Below, in pieces: positions 17,675 to 26,392 of a DNA stretch of 64,000 nt (the stretch's first letter is position 1; each line of letters opens with the position of its first letter). Source of the DNA: RHKX01 sp963745755 (lineage in GTDB: Bacteria; Actinomycetota; Thermoleophilia; Solirubrobacterales; 70-9); contig CAVUYP010000001.1 in the NCBI GenBank assembly GCA_963745755.1, forward strand, positions 310,001 to 374,000, read 5' to 3'. Under the pieces are notes generated by a model, which was not told the origin of the DNA, did no database searches, and saw only the letters and a list, made by a program, of their open reading frames with translations. Both the position numbers and the translations under genes were made by a program.

Positions 17675-18586
17675 ATGATGCGGATCGAGATCCTCGGAGG
17701 CTCGCCGGAGATGGCGACGGCCGCCGATCTGCTCGACCGCATGAGCGGGGTCAGCGCCGTCCGCAGCGTCGATGCCGTAAGGCCGGGACACGCAATCGTC
17801 GCCGCCGACCTGCGCCCGGCCGCAGTGGATCCGGCGCTCGACGGGTTGCGGCGGCTCGGCGTGCCGGATGCGAGCATCAGTGTGACGAGGCTCGAGGTCG
17901 TCGACTGGGCGGCGCGCTCGAGCGAGTCCGGTAGCGGCCTCGTCTGGGCCGACGTGATCGGGCAGGCGTGGGTCAACTCGCGGCCGCTGCCGAGGTACCT
18001 CGCGCTGATGTTCGTCGCCGGGGTGATCGCCTGCTACGGCGTCACCGATCTGAATCCGATCCTGATCGTCGGCGCGATGGCGGTCAGCCCGGACCTGCTG
18101 CCGATCTCTGCGATCGGGGTGGGCATGGTCAGCCGCAGCCTCAAGCTCGTCGGGGCCGCGGCCCTGACGATGGCGCTCGGCCTTGCGACCGCGTGCCTCG
18201 CCGCGGCCGTCTTCGGCTTCGCGCAGGACGCGCTCGGCCTGATCCACCCCGGATTCAATCTCGCGACCGCGGCGAACTCGCTCGGCTCGCTCACCGAGGT
18301 CAACGACGAGACGATCATCGTCGCCTTCGCAGCCGGTACCGCCGGGATGCTCGCTCTGGAGACGCGCGCCAGCTCTGCGGTCGGCGTCGCCGTCTCGGTG
18401 ACCACCATTCCCGCCGCCGCCTACCTCGGCGTGGCGGCCGGCCTCGGCGAGCTCTCCGAGGCGCTCGGTGCCCTCGGTGTCCTGGCGATGAACGTGGGGA
18501 TGATGGCGCTTGGAGCGTCGAGCACGCTCTGGATCCAGCAGCGTCTCCGGGCTCGCTCAGCCGAGCGACGGAGGGCCGCGGCTTAG
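17675..18586 (+). CDS. DUF389 membrane protein
   Basis: A 303-residue protein. The first 100 residues are soluble, with a ferredoxin-like fold guess (MRIEILGGSPEMATAADLLD), followed by six or so membrane segments. The DUF389 signature is clear: NPILIVGAMAVSPDLLPISAIGVG and AALTMALGLATACLAA, then TEVNDETIIVAFAAGTAGMLAL. The function of the family is unknown; transport has been suggested. It follows the GMC gene by 44 bp and converges with NADH dehydrogenase, overlapping its stop by 4 bp. Confidence 0.8.
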   Translation: MMRIEILGGSPEMATAADLLDRMSGVSAVRSVDAVRPGHAIVAADLRPAAVDPALDGLRRLGVPDASISVTRLEVVDWAARSSESGSGLVWADVIGQAWVNSRPLPRYLALMFVAGVIACYGVTDLNPILIVGAMAVSPDLLPISAIGVGMVSRSLKLVGAAALTMALGLATACLAAAVFGFAQDALGLIHPGFNLATAANSLGSLTEVNDETIIVAFAAGTAGMLALETRASSAVGVAVSVTTIPAAAYLGVAAGLGELSEALGALGVLAMNVGMMALGASSTLWIQQRLRARSAERRRAAA

Positions 18587-19971
18587 GGTTCGCCCTCGCC
18601 GGATCGCTCGCGCTCGGGATCGCGGTCGGCGGCGAGGGAGAGGACGAACTCGCGCCCTCCGGCGCGCTCGATCGCGACCCGTCCGATCGTCTCGAGCACG
18701 GTGAACGTCCGCTCGTTCCTCCCATTTCCGATGAACGCCATTGCCCATTGGAGCACCGTGGTGAACCGGTTCTTGAATCCCGTCATGAAGGCGAGGTGGA
18801 CGAAGAGCCACATCAGCCATCCCAGGAACCCTGCGACCCGGATGCCGCGGAAGCTGACGATTGCCCGGAATCGCGAGATCGTCGCCATGCTGCCGAGGTC
18901 CCGGTAGCGAAACGGCTCCGGCGGCTTTCCCGCCAGGCGTCGGCGGATCGTGTTCGAGGCGTGGATCCCCTGTTGCATCGCAACCTCGGCCACGCCAGGC
19001 AACCCGTCGAGGGTCATCATGTCGCCGACGGCGAACACCTCCGGGTGTCCGGGCAGCGAGCAGTCCTCGCCGACCGGAAACCTGCCGGCCCGGTCGCATT
19101 CGACCCCGCAAGCGTCGGCGAGCAGGCCCCCGAGCGGGGATGCCTGCACCCCCGCTGCCCAGACCTTCGTCCGCGCCGGAATGCGTCGCACCCCTCCGTC
19201 GGCCCCTTTCACATCCACCCCGGTGCGGTCGATGTTGGTGGCGATGCTCTCGGTGTGGATCTCGACGCCGAGACGCTCGAGCTCAGCGGCCGCTTTCGCC
19301 GAGAGCCGATCGCCGAACGAGGCGAGGATCTGCTCGCCGCCGTCGAACAGGAGCACCCGCGCCGAGCGCGAGTCGAACGTCTTGAAGTCGCGGGGAAGCA
19401 CCCGGCGGGCGAGCTCCGCGATCTGGCCGGCGATCTCGACCCCGGTCGGGCCACCTCCGATAACTGCGAACGTCAGCCACTCCCGCTTCCGCGCTGGGTC
19501 GGGTTCGAGCGCTGCCATCTCGAAGGCTCCGAAGATCCGCCCCCGCAACTCGAGAGCGTCGTTGATCGTCTTCATCCCCGGCGCCCAACGCGAGTATTCA
19601 TCGTGGCCGAAGTAGGATTGGCCGGCTCCCGCCGCAACGATCAGGCTGTCGTAGGGAAGCTCGAAGCCCGAGCCGTCGGGCCGCATCGCCCTGACCGTCC
19701 GGCGCTCGAGATCGAACGCCTGTGCCTCGGCCAGCATCACGGTGACGTTGCGCTGGCTCCGCAGGACTCCCCGGATCGGCGGTGCGATCTGTCCCTGGGA
19801 AAGGATCCCGGTGGCGACCTGATAGAGCAGCGGCTGAAAGAGATGGTGGTTGTTGCGGTCGATCAGTACGACCTCGACCTTGGCCCGTCGAAGCATCCGC
19901 GCTGCGAACAGGCCTCCGAAGCCGCCCCCAACGATGACGACCCGGTGAGAGCCCGAGTTCTGCTCGGACAT
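18583..19971 (-). CDS. ndh: Type II NADH dehydrogenase (NADH:quinone oxidoreductase)
   Basis: A 462-residue single-subunit flavoprotein that passes electrons from NADH to quinone without pumping protons, at the inner face of the membrane. The FAD motif is GGGFGG at residues 15-20, the NADH-binding motif is AVIGGGPTGVEIAG near 172, and the second FAD motif is EVFAVGDMM. The C-terminal hydrophobic stretch (GFLGWLMWLFVHLAFMTGF) fits the membrane anchor. ATG 19971 is chosen because it starts directly before the beta strand; a longer frame reaches 20031. It probably oxidises NADH made by the sugar dehydrogenases and shares quinone with the cytochrome bd encoded nearby. Confidence 0.9.
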   Translation of the reverse strand: MSEQNSGSHRVVIVGGGFGGLFAARMLRRAKVEVVLIDRNNHHLFQPLLYQVATGILSQGQIAPPIRGVLRSQRNVTVMLAEAQAFDLERRTVRAMRPDGSGFELPYDSLIVAAGAGQSYFGHDEYSRWAPGMKTINDALELRGRIFGAFEMAALEPDPARKREWLTFAVIGGGPTGVEIAGQIAELARRVLPRDFKTFDSRSARVLLFDGGEQILASFGDRLSAKAAAELERLGVEIHTESIATNIDRTGVDVKGADGGVRRIPARTKVWAAGVQASPLGGLLADACGVECDRAGRFPVGEDCSLPGHPEVFAVGDMMTLDGLPGVAEVAMQQGIHASNTIRRRLAGKPPEPFRYRDLGSMATISRFRAIVSFRGIRVAGFLGWLMWLFVHLAFMTGFKNRFTTVLQWAMAFIGNGRNERTFTVLETIGRVAIERAGGREFVLSLAADRDPERERSGEGEP

Positions 19972-20150
19972 TGCCGAGGTTCCGACTTCCATTCGCCGAA
20001 GAGTGCCCGATGGACGAGCTCGGGGCATCACCCCTTCGGCATGAAGGGCGGCACCCTGCGGATCGCTACGAGGCAGCAGGTAGGATCGCTCGCCGACACC
20101 GTCGACCGCCTTCCCATGACATCAGGCCCAGATCGAGCAGAAGCCCGGCG

Positions 20151-21095
20151 ATGATCGGCCGTCGTGAGATCGACGGCTTCGAGGCGCTGACGATCGCCTC
20201 CGGCGGCGAGAGCGCGCTGGAGGTCGCCTTCGTGCCCGATGCCGGGATGGTCTCTCCTTCGTTGCAGCATCGCTCCGAAGAGCTTCTGGGACGTCGCGGA
20301 GGCCTTGCCCACTACGCGGAGCAGCGCTCGACGATGGGAATCCCGCTGCTGCACCCCTGGGCGAATCGGCTTGCCGAGGCCCGCTTCCGGATCGGGCACG
20401 CGGAGGTCGATCTCGCCCTCGCGGAGCCGCCGCCGAGCACCGATCCGCAGGGGCTGCCGATCCACGGCCTGCTTTCGGGTGCGCCGGGGTGGGGGGTGAC
20501 ACGGCACGCCGAGACCGACGACGGAGGGGTGCTGGCGGCGTACTTCGATTTCGCCGACACGGGCTTCATCCGCGCCTTTCCGTTCCCACACCGGCTGCAG
20601 ATCGAGGCGAAGCTGGCCGGCGCCCGGCTCGGTATCTCGACCAGAATCGAGCCCACCGGCGACGTTGCGGTGCCGATCGCGTTCGGCTACCACCCGTATC
20701 TGACCCTGCCGGGCCTCCGGCGCGAGGAGTGGCTGGTCGAGATCCCGGTCCGCGAGCGGATCCGGGACGACTCGCGGATGATCCCGACCGGTGACCTCGA
20801 ACCGGCCACGGTGCCTAGCGGCCCACTCGGACGCCGCACCTTCGACGACGGCTACCGGTCGCCGCGCGACGGTACGCCGTTCGTCCTCGCCGGAGGGGGT
20901 CGACGGATCGAGGTGCAATTCGACTCCGGCTATCCCTATGCCCAGGTCTATGCGCCCGATGACGACGAGGTGATCGCGTTCGAGCCGATGACCGCTCCCA
21001 CGAACGCGCTGGTGACCGGCGGCGAGGCCCTCCGCTGGGTCGAGCCCGGAAGCAGCTTCACGGCCACCTTCTCGATCGAGGTGACCGAGCAATGA
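20151..21095 (+). CDS. Aldose 1-epimerase (galactose mutarotase-like)
   Basis: A 314-residue beta-sandwich protein of the GalM superfamily, which interconverts alpha and beta anomers of sugars. Visible family features are GIPLLHPWANRLAEARF (R within the NR motif), IHGLLSGAPGW with the conserved His, and FGYHPYLTLPG with the second His; the catalytic Glu is likely in DDDEVIAFEPMTAP. It fits the sugar-oxidation block because dehydrogenases usually use one anomer. Its stop overlaps the next start by 4 bp (ATGA). Confidence 0.85.
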   Translation: MIGRREIDGFEALTIASGGESALEVAFVPDAGMVSPSLQHRSEELLGRRGGLAHYAEQRSTMGIPLLHPWANRLAEARFRIGHAEVDLALAEPPPSTDPQGLPIHGLLSGAPGWGVTRHAETDDGGVLAAYFDFADTGFIRAFPFPHRLQIEAKLAGARLGISTRIEPTGDVAVPIAFGYHPYLTLPGLRREEWLVEIPVRERIRDDSRMIPTGDLEPATVPSGPLGRRTFDDGYRSPRDGTPFVLAGGGRRIEVQFDSGYPYAQVYAPDDDEVIAFEPMTAPTNALVTGGEALRWVEPGSSFTATFSIEVTEQ

Positions 21096-22042
21096 GCGTT
21101 CCTCCCCGTCGGGGCCCGGCGATCGCGATGAGCGCGCCCGAGTTCGGGTCCCTGTTCGACTCACTCCGGGCCTGGGGCCGCTGGGGGGAGCAGGACGAAC
21201 GCGGTGCGCTCAACCTGCTGACGGCGGAGCGGGTTGCGGCCGCCGCGGCCCTAGTGCGCGACGGAACCACGGTGTCGCTGGGCCGTCAGCTGGATACGCG
21301 GCCCGGGGCTGAGAACCCCAGGCCCGCCGATCACCACATGACGCTGCTGACCGACGTCGACATCGGCTCGGGCTCGCTGCGCTTCGCCAAGGACTACATC
21401 GGGTCCGATTACCACAACGACACCCACAGCCATCTCGATGCCCTCTGCCATGTCGCCTACGAGGGAAAGCTCTATAACGGCTTCGCGGCGGACGCGATCG
21501 GCGAGCACGGCAGTCCCGCCTGCACCGTCGGCGTCGCCCGCGACGGGATCGTCGGTCGCGGGATCCTGCTCGACGTCCCCGCCGCCCTGGGCGTCCCATG
21601 GCTCGATCCGGGCGACAACGTCCTCGGCGAGGATCTGGACGCGGCGGCGCACCATCAGGGCATCGAGCCTGCGGTGGGCGACATCGTCCTGGTCCGGGTC
21701 GGGCACGCGCGCAGGCTTGCCGAGCTCGGCCCCTGGGACACCGCGGCCGAGAAGGCGGGCCTGCATCCGACTGCGATGAAGCTCCTCGCCGAGTGGGATA
21801 TCGCGGTGCTCGGTTGCGACGGCAACAACGACACCGCTCCATCCGCAGTGAATGGGATCGGCTTCCCGATTCACGCCCTGGCTCTGAACGCGATGGGCGT
21901 CCACCTGTTCGACTATCTCGACTTCGAGCGGCTCGCAGAGGCGTGCGCGGCGACTCGCCGCTGGGAGTTCCTGTTCGTCGCTTCGCCGCTGCTCATCGCC
22001 GGCGGAACCGGATCGCCGCTGAATTCGCTGGCGGTTCTCTAG
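21092..22042 (+). CDS. Cyclase-family metal-dependent hydrolase (kynurenine formamidase-like fold)
   Basis: A 316-residue member of the cyclase family (PF04199 type). The metal-binding HxxxHxD segment reads NDTHSHLDALCH at about residues 109-120. Other conserved pieces are DERGALNLLTAERV at the N-terminus and LGCDGNNDTAPS downstream. Relatives hydrolyse N-formylkynurenine or act on polyketides and cyclic imides or lactones, so the substrate is open; a lactone would suit a sugar-oxidation context but that is speculation. Coupled to the epimerase by a 4-bp overlap. Confidence 0.78.
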   Translation: MSVPPRRGPAIAMSAPEFGSLFDSLRAWGRWGEQDERGALNLLTAERVAAAAALVRDGTTVSLGRQLDTRPGAENPRPADHHMTLLTDVDIGSGSLRFAKDYIGSDYHNDTHSHLDALCHVAYEGKLYNGFAADAIGEHGSPACTVGVARDGIVGRGILLDVPAALGVPWLDPGDNVLGEDLDAAAHHQGIEPAVGDIVLVRVGHARRLAELGPWDTAAEKAGLHPTAMKLLAEWDIAVLGCDGNNDTAPSAVNGIGFPIHALALNAMGVHLFDYLDFERLAEACAATRRWEFLFVASPLLIAGGTGSPLNSLAVL

Positions 22043-22197
22043 CCAACTCGTCCGCCCCGCCGGCGGTGCCGGACGGCGCTCCAGGCTGCCTCGTTTCTTC
22101 GATCACCCCGTGGGGATGAGGTGCGCGAGCCGCCGCGACGGTAACGTCCGGCCGCGGTGGAGAGGATCATGCCGAAAATCCGGAACCGAGCGGGACT

Positions 22198-23613
22198 GTG
22201 GCGTTCGAACCGCTGAGCATCTACGCCGCGGCGTCGGATCTGACCGCCGCGCGAAGCCAGATGGCGTTCACGCTCGGCTTCCACATCATCCTCGCGAGCT
22301 TCGGTGTCGCTTTCCCGGCGATGATGCTGATCGCTCACTACCGCGGGCTCCGAAAGGACGACCCGGTTGCGATCGGTCTCGCCAAGCGGTGGTCGAAGGT
22401 GGCGGCGGTCCTGTTCGCGGTCGGCGCCGTCACCGGGACCGTGATCTCGTTCGAGTTCGGCCTCCTCTGGCCTGCGTTCACCGGGAGGTTCGGCGACGTC
22501 TTCGGGGTTCTCTTCGCGGTCGAGGGCATTTTCTTCTTCCTCGAGGCCATCTTCCTGACGATCTACCTGTTCGGCTGGCGTCACCTCAGCGGCTGGAGGC
22601 ACTTCTGGGCCGGCGTGCCCGTCGTCCTCTGCGGACTGGGAGGCGCCTTCTCGGTCGTCGCGGTGAACTCCTGGATGAACCAGCCCGCCGGCTACACGCT
22701 GGGCGCGGACGGGACCGTGACCGATGTCGATCCGCTCAAAGTGATCTTCAACAACGCGGTCCCCTACGAGGTTCCTCACATGATCCTCGCCGCCTACCTC
22801 TGCGTCGGGTTCACGATCGCCTCTGTCTACGCGGTCGGGATGCTTCGCGGCCGCCGCGACCGCCATCACCGCCTCGGACTGCTGATCCCGCTAACCGTTG
22901 CCGCGATCCTGGCGCCGATACAGTTCGTGGTCGGCGACACTGCGGCTCGCGCCATCGCCGACGATCAGCCGGTCAAGTTCGCGTCGATGGAGTGCGTGAA
23001 GGAAACCTCGACCGACGTGACCGAGTACATCTACGGCCGCTGCACCGACGACGGGGTCAAGGGCGGGATCGGGATTCCCGGATTCGATTCGTGGCTGGTC
23101 GGCTTCAGCACCGACACCAAGGTCATCGGCTACGACACGGTTTCCGAGGAGGACCAGCCGCAGAGCAAGACGATGCTCCACTGGGCGTTCGACACGATGG
23201 TCGGAATTAGCTCGGCGCTGATCCTGCTCGCACTCTGGTTCGGCTTCGTTTGGTGGCGCCGGCGTGACATTCCGGACACGAAGTGGTTCCTGCGCGCCGT
23301 TGCGGTCTCGGGGTTGTCGGTGATGGTCGCGATCGAGTCCGGCTGGATCGTGACCGAGGTCGGCCGGCAGCCGTGGATCGTCTATGAGGTCATGCGGACC
23401 GAGGACGCCGTCACGGGCGCCGGCGGCCTCTGGTATTCGTTCGCCGGGGCGATAGCTCTCTACGCGGTCCTCGGCGTCGCGACCGTGGTCGTTCTTCGCC
23501 ACATGGCGAGGCGGTGGCGCGAGCAGGAGTTCGAGACGACGGCTGGCCCGTACGCGCCCCGGCCCCCGGCGCCGCCCGAAGTCGGGGACGGGGTGGGGGA
23601 GGAGGGCCGTTGA
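22198..23613 (+). CDS. cydA: Cytochrome bd ubiquinol oxidase subunit I
   Basis: A 471-residue membrane protein starting at GTG 22198. It carries the haem ligands and quinol site: His28 (TLGFHIILASFGVAFP) as the b595 axial ligand, YEVPHMILAAYL for the b558 His, and the GRQPW motif (TEVGRQPWIVYEVMRT). About nine hydrophobic helices are visible. The Q-loop is of the short type. The enzyme reduces O2 to water with quinol and high affinity, generating a proton gradient without pumping. The stop overlaps the TTG start of cydB by 4 bp. Confidence 0.93.
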   Translation: MAFEPLSIYAAASDLTAARSQMAFTLGFHIILASFGVAFPAMMLIAHYRGLRKDDPVAIGLAKRWSKVAAVLFAVGAVTGTVISFEFGLLWPAFTGRFGDVFGVLFAVEGIFFFLEAIFLTIYLFGWRHLSGWRHFWAGVPVVLCGLGGAFSVVAVNSWMNQPAGYTLGADGTVTDVDPLKVIFNNAVPYEVPHMILAAYLCVGFTIASVYAVGMLRGRRDRHHRLGLLIPLTVAAILAPIQFVVGDTAARAIADDQPVKFASMECVKETSTDVTEYIYGRCTDDGVKGGIGIPGFDSWLVGFSTDTKVIGYDTVSEEDQPQSKTMLHWAFDTMVGISSALILLALWFGFVWWRRRDIPDTKWFLRAVAVSGLSVMVAIESGWIVTEVGRQPWIVYEVMRTEDAVTGAGGLWYSFAGAIALYAVLGVATVVVLRHMARRWREQEFETTAGPYAPRPPAPPEVGDGVGEEGR

Positions 23614-24635
23614 GCGAAGCCGACGCAGTCGCCGTAGTCCTCTGCATCGGGGTGACCCTCTATGCGGTCCTGGCCGGCGCCGACTTCGGGGCCGGGTTCT
23701 GGACGCTGCTCAGCGGTCGCAGTTCCCGCGGGCGGCGCGCGCGGGAGCTGATCGATTGGGCGATCGGCCCGGTCTGGGAGGTGAACCACGTCTGGCTGAT
23801 CTTCATCCTCGTCACGATGTGGGCGGCGTTCTCGGTCGCCTTCGAGGCGATCTTCTCGACCCTCTTCATCCCCCTGACGCTGGCCGCGCTCGGGATCGTC
23901 CTCCGCGGCGCCGGTTTCGCGTTCCACGAAGTTGCGACCAAGCAACGCTCGCGCATGTTCGCGACCGAGGTCTTCGCAATCTCATCGATCCTGACTCCGT
24001 TCTTTCTCGGAACCGCCGTCGGCGCGATCGCCTCCGGCAGGATCCCGCCGGGCAATGCGGCCGGCGATACGCTGACGAGCTGGCTCAACCCGCTCTCGGT
24101 GATCGTCGGCGTCCTCTTCGTTGTCACCGGCGCCTACCTGGCCGCGGTCTTCCTGGTCAGCGACGCACGCCGGGCCGGGGATGCCGACCTCGAGGAATAC
24201 TTTCGCCGGCGCGCGATCGGCGCGGCGTTCGCAGCCGGCCTTGTCGCGATCGGCGGGATGTTCGCCCTCCGGGCCGATGCGCGGTTCGTCTTCGACGGGC
24301 TCGTCGGGCCGGCGCTGCCGCTCGTGATCGCTTCGGCAATCGCCGGGCTCGGAGCCCTGCTCCTGCTTGCGAGGCGGGCCCGGCGCGGCAGCCGGGAGCT
24401 CGCGGTCGCGGCGGTCGTCGCCATCGTCGCCGGGTGGGCGGTCGCCCAGCACCCTTACCTTCTGCCGACGTCGCTGACGATCGATGCCGGGGCGGGGACG
24501 AGCGCGACCCTGAGCTGGATCCTGGTCGTCTTCGGCGTCGCCGTCCTGCTCGTCATCCCGTCGCTCATCCTGCTCTTCACGCTCGTTCAGCGCGGCAGGC
24601 TCGAGGCGGATCGCGAGCCGCGGGGCTCGAGCTGA
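23610..24635 (+). CDS. cydB: Cytochrome bd ubiquinol oxidase subunit II
   Basis: A 341-residue partner of CydA. The start is the TTG at 23610 inside the cydA stop. Family motifs are GADFGAGFWTLLSG at the N-terminus and GPVWEVNHVWLIFILVTMWAAF, followed by TLFIPLTLAALGIVLRGAGF. About eight helices are predicted by eye. It has no cydCD-type ABC transporter genes beside it, and no cydX on the same strand. With NDH-2 it would form a short, weakly coupled respiratory chain. Confidence 0.92.
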   Translation: MSEADAVAVVLCIGVTLYAVLAGADFGAGFWTLLSGRSSRGRRARELIDWAIGPVWEVNHVWLIFILVTMWAAFSVAFEAIFSTLFIPLTLAALGIVLRGAGFAFHEVATKQRSRMFATEVFAISSILTPFFLGTAVGAIASGRIPPGNAAGDTLTSWLNPLSVIVGVLFVVTGAYLAAVFLVSDARRAGDADLEEYFRRRAIGAAFAAGLVAIGGMFALRADARFVFDGLVGPALPLVIASAIAGLGALLLLARRARRGSRELAVAAVVAIVAGWAVAQHPYLLPTSLTIDAGAGTSATLSWILVVFGVAVLLVIPSLILLFTLVQRGRLEADREPRGSS

Positions 24636-24669
24636 GCCGCGCCTCGGCCGGGTCAAGGCCCTCCGGAGA

Positions 24670-24700
24670 CGCCGAGCGCTGAGGGTGTGAGTGCTCGGCG
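24670..24700 (+). terminator. Possible terminator hairpin after cydAB
   Basis: An 8-bp stem CGCCGAGC/GCTCGGCG with a 15-nt loop lies 35 nt after the cydB stop. There is no T tract, as is usual in high-GC actinobacteria. Confidence 0.45.
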
Positions 24701-24741
24701 CCTCAGTCGGAAACGTCGGCTCGCCTGATCGCCGATGCTCC

Positions 24742-24843
24742 CTAGGCGAGCAGGACGAATAGACCGACGAATCCCACGATCACGCCGACCCAGGGACCGA
24801 TGAAGAGAAAGCAGAGGAGGGTGGCGAGGGATCCGCGCTCCAC
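24742..24843 (-). CDS. Very small hydrophobic peptide (33 residues)
   Basis: GTG 24843 to TAG 24742 encodes a peptide with one or two membrane-spanning stretches (LATLLCFLFIGPWVGVIVGF, then VGLFVLLA). An in-frame stop lies just upstream, which fixes the start. No strong ribosome-binding site is seen. It lies beside cydAB but on the opposite strand, unlike CydX subunits, so I do not assign that role. It may be a genuine small membrane protein or a chance frame. Confidence 0.35.
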   Translation of the reverse strand: MERGSLATLLCFLFIGPWVGVIVGFVGLFVLLA

Positions 24844-25204
24844 GGGAGTCCCGCTGTGTCAGCCGTACGGCCGAGGGCGGGAGTGGCCGCGACCTTCACC
24901 GGCACCGACCCGACAAGCCCCGCCGAGGACAACCCGCCGCTGATCCAGGACAACGGCAACGGCACGGTCGAGATCTACGTGGTCTTCGCCGCGCATCGGC
25001 CCACGAAAACGCGCGAGGGCATGAGGACTCTCCCCCTTTTAGCGGCCACCCTCCGACCTATCCTCGCCAGCAGGCGTGGGTGAGTCGTCGGCTGATACTC
25101 GCCTCCTGGCAGGGACCGGGGGAGGGGAGGTCGCGAAGGCGCTTGAGGCCGCGGACCGCCACGAGTGCTCCCCGCGAGAAAAACGACTTTGAGAGGGGGC
25201 GATT
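24844..25204. other. Probable gene debris
   Basis: A frame at 24856-25083 reads as an exported-protein fragment (AATFTGTDPTSPAEDNPPLI, then NGNGTVEIYVVF) followed by unrelated basic sequence, with no credible start. The right part contains no recognisable gene. I read the stretch as decayed. Confidence 0.4.
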
Positions 25205-25510
25205 TTGTCCAATAGCTCCAAACCAAGAACCCGCATCTGCGATAACTGCGGCCAAGCCTTCACCCAATAGGGCCGAGGACGACCGCGCCGCTACTGCTCG
25301 ACCTGCACTCCTCCCGGCCCCGGTGCCACCCCGGCTTGGCAGAAGCTCAATCCTCTCCGGCGCGGGCCAATAGAGCTCTATTGCGTGGACTGCGGCAAGC
25401 AGCTGCCGCCCGATAGCCGCAAGGACCGGAAGCGGTGCGCCTTATGCTTCCGCCAGCGCAACGCCGACTCGGCGCGGGAGTTCCGCGAGAGACAGCAGCT
25501 CAGCCGCTGA
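25205..25510 (+). pseudogene. Double zinc-ribbon protein interrupted by an amber codon
   Basis: Read from TTG 25205, the frame encodes four CxxC knuckles: CDNCGQ, CSTC, CVDCGK and CALC, ending in a basic helix (NADSAREFRERQQLSR). One TAG follows CDNCGQAFTQ at codon 22, where GRGRPRRYCS continues in the same frame. Without it the protein would have 101 residues and two zinc ribbons. Small proteins with a GRPRRYCS motif are common in actinophages and integrated elements. The TAG may be a point mutation of CAG or a read-through site. The 3' end overlaps the opposite-strand gene by 11 bp. A fragment of a relative lies at 29979. Confidence 0.6.
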
Positions 25511-26090
25511 ACGCCGCTCCGACCACGACGCAGCCGTCGAAGGAGTCGAAGGTCTGGGAGTCGTCGGTGGCGAAGGTGCCGCTTACGTAGGTCCCATCCG
25601 GCTGACTGTAGGTGAACGTCCCCTCTCCGCGGGCGAGACCCGCGATCACGTTGATCGTGTCGGTCGTGTCGAAATTGGAGATGCGATTACCGCCCAAGCT
25701 TATGACGTCTTGGACGCTCGACCGGAAGATCGAGTCGTTCACCGATGTCGTCGCGTCGAACTGCAGAGCCCCGCCCGCACAGCTAGCGGTCAGGGTCAGC
25801 CCGTTGGCCTGAAGAACCGTGGTCGGTCCGGTGCCGCTAGGAATCTTCGTGAACATCTTGTGCGCGGTCTGGCCACCCACTGCGGCTGCGTCCTTGGCCT
25901 TGGCGACGCTGAGGCCGGGGGCGGCCTTCTTGATCTGCTTCTTGGCGATCTGCTTGACCTTGGACTTGGTGACCTTGGCGTAGAGGCCATTGGTTCCGGC
26001 GGCTGCAATTGAGCCAGTGAGGGCGAGCGCAAGCGCCACGAAGGCGACGATCATGGCGGGCGAGGGACGGGCACGTGTGAAGGCGCTCAT
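25500..26090 (-). CDS. Secreted protein of unknown function
   Basis: A 196-residue exported protein. The N-terminus (PSPAMIVAFVALALALTGSI, ending AAAG) is a signal peptide of a style I recognise from Thermoleophilia. A lysine-rich segment follows (KVTKSKVKQIAKKQIKKAAP). The C-terminal 110 residues look like a beta-rich domain ending with a cysteine (DGCVVVGAAFSG) that may pair with the one in ASCAGG. A related architecture is seen at 31248. No enzymatic motif. Confidence 0.65.
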   Translation of the reverse strand: MSAFTRARPSPAMIVAFVALALALTGSIAAAGTNGLYAKVTKSKVKQIAKKQIKKAAPGLSVAKAKDAAAVGGQTAHKMFTKIPSGTGPTTVLQANGLTLTASCAGGALQFDATTSVNDSIFRSSVQDVISLGGNRISNFDTTDTINVIAGLARGEGTFTYSQPDGTYVSGTFATDDSQTFDSFDGCVVVGAAFSG

Positions 26091-26205
26091 GGCGCTCCCT
26101 TCGGGAAGGTTGTGTCGATTGTCACTTCACCCTAGCGCCGGGGACTCGGTTCGAGGCGGATTGCGAATGGGTTGCCGGTCGGCGACGAACCGATCAGCCT
26201 AGGCT

Positions 26206-26367
26206 TCATTCATTGCGATCAGGCGGTGGTCGAACTGGCGCGGAGGGTCGAGGAGGCGGCGAGGCAGCCTCGCCGCAGTTTCTGGGGAAGCCATGGGCGC
26301 TTGCGCTGGTGGGGAACACCCCCACGGCGAGGACTCCGGCCAGCGCAAGCGACAGCAACGCTTTCAT
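26206..26367 (-). CDS. Short exported peptide, probably a truncated gene
   Basis: ATG 26367 has a strong ribosome-binding site (GGAAGGAAG) and opens a clear signal peptide (MKALLSLALAGVLAVGVF, cleavage after SASA). Only 29 residues follow (HGFPRNCGE then a proline-rich tail) before TGA. One cysteine and loss of fold suggest that the 3' part has been deleted or frameshifted. Too short to be found by most gene callers. Confidence 0.5.
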   Translation of the reverse strand: MKALLSLALAGVLAVGVFPTSASAHGFPRNCGEAASPPPRPSAPVRPPPDRNE

Positions 26368-26392
26368 CGGCTACTTCCTTCCGTGGCGGTCG

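Noticed and set aside
11207..24635. Dedicated biosynthetic gene cluster
   Set aside because: The genes are central carbon and respiration enzymes; no synthase, tailoring or export set of a natural product is present.
24742..24843. CydX/CydH subunit of cytochrome bd
   Set aside because: Opposite strand to cydAB and without the CydX sequence signature; only the size and hydrophobicity fit.
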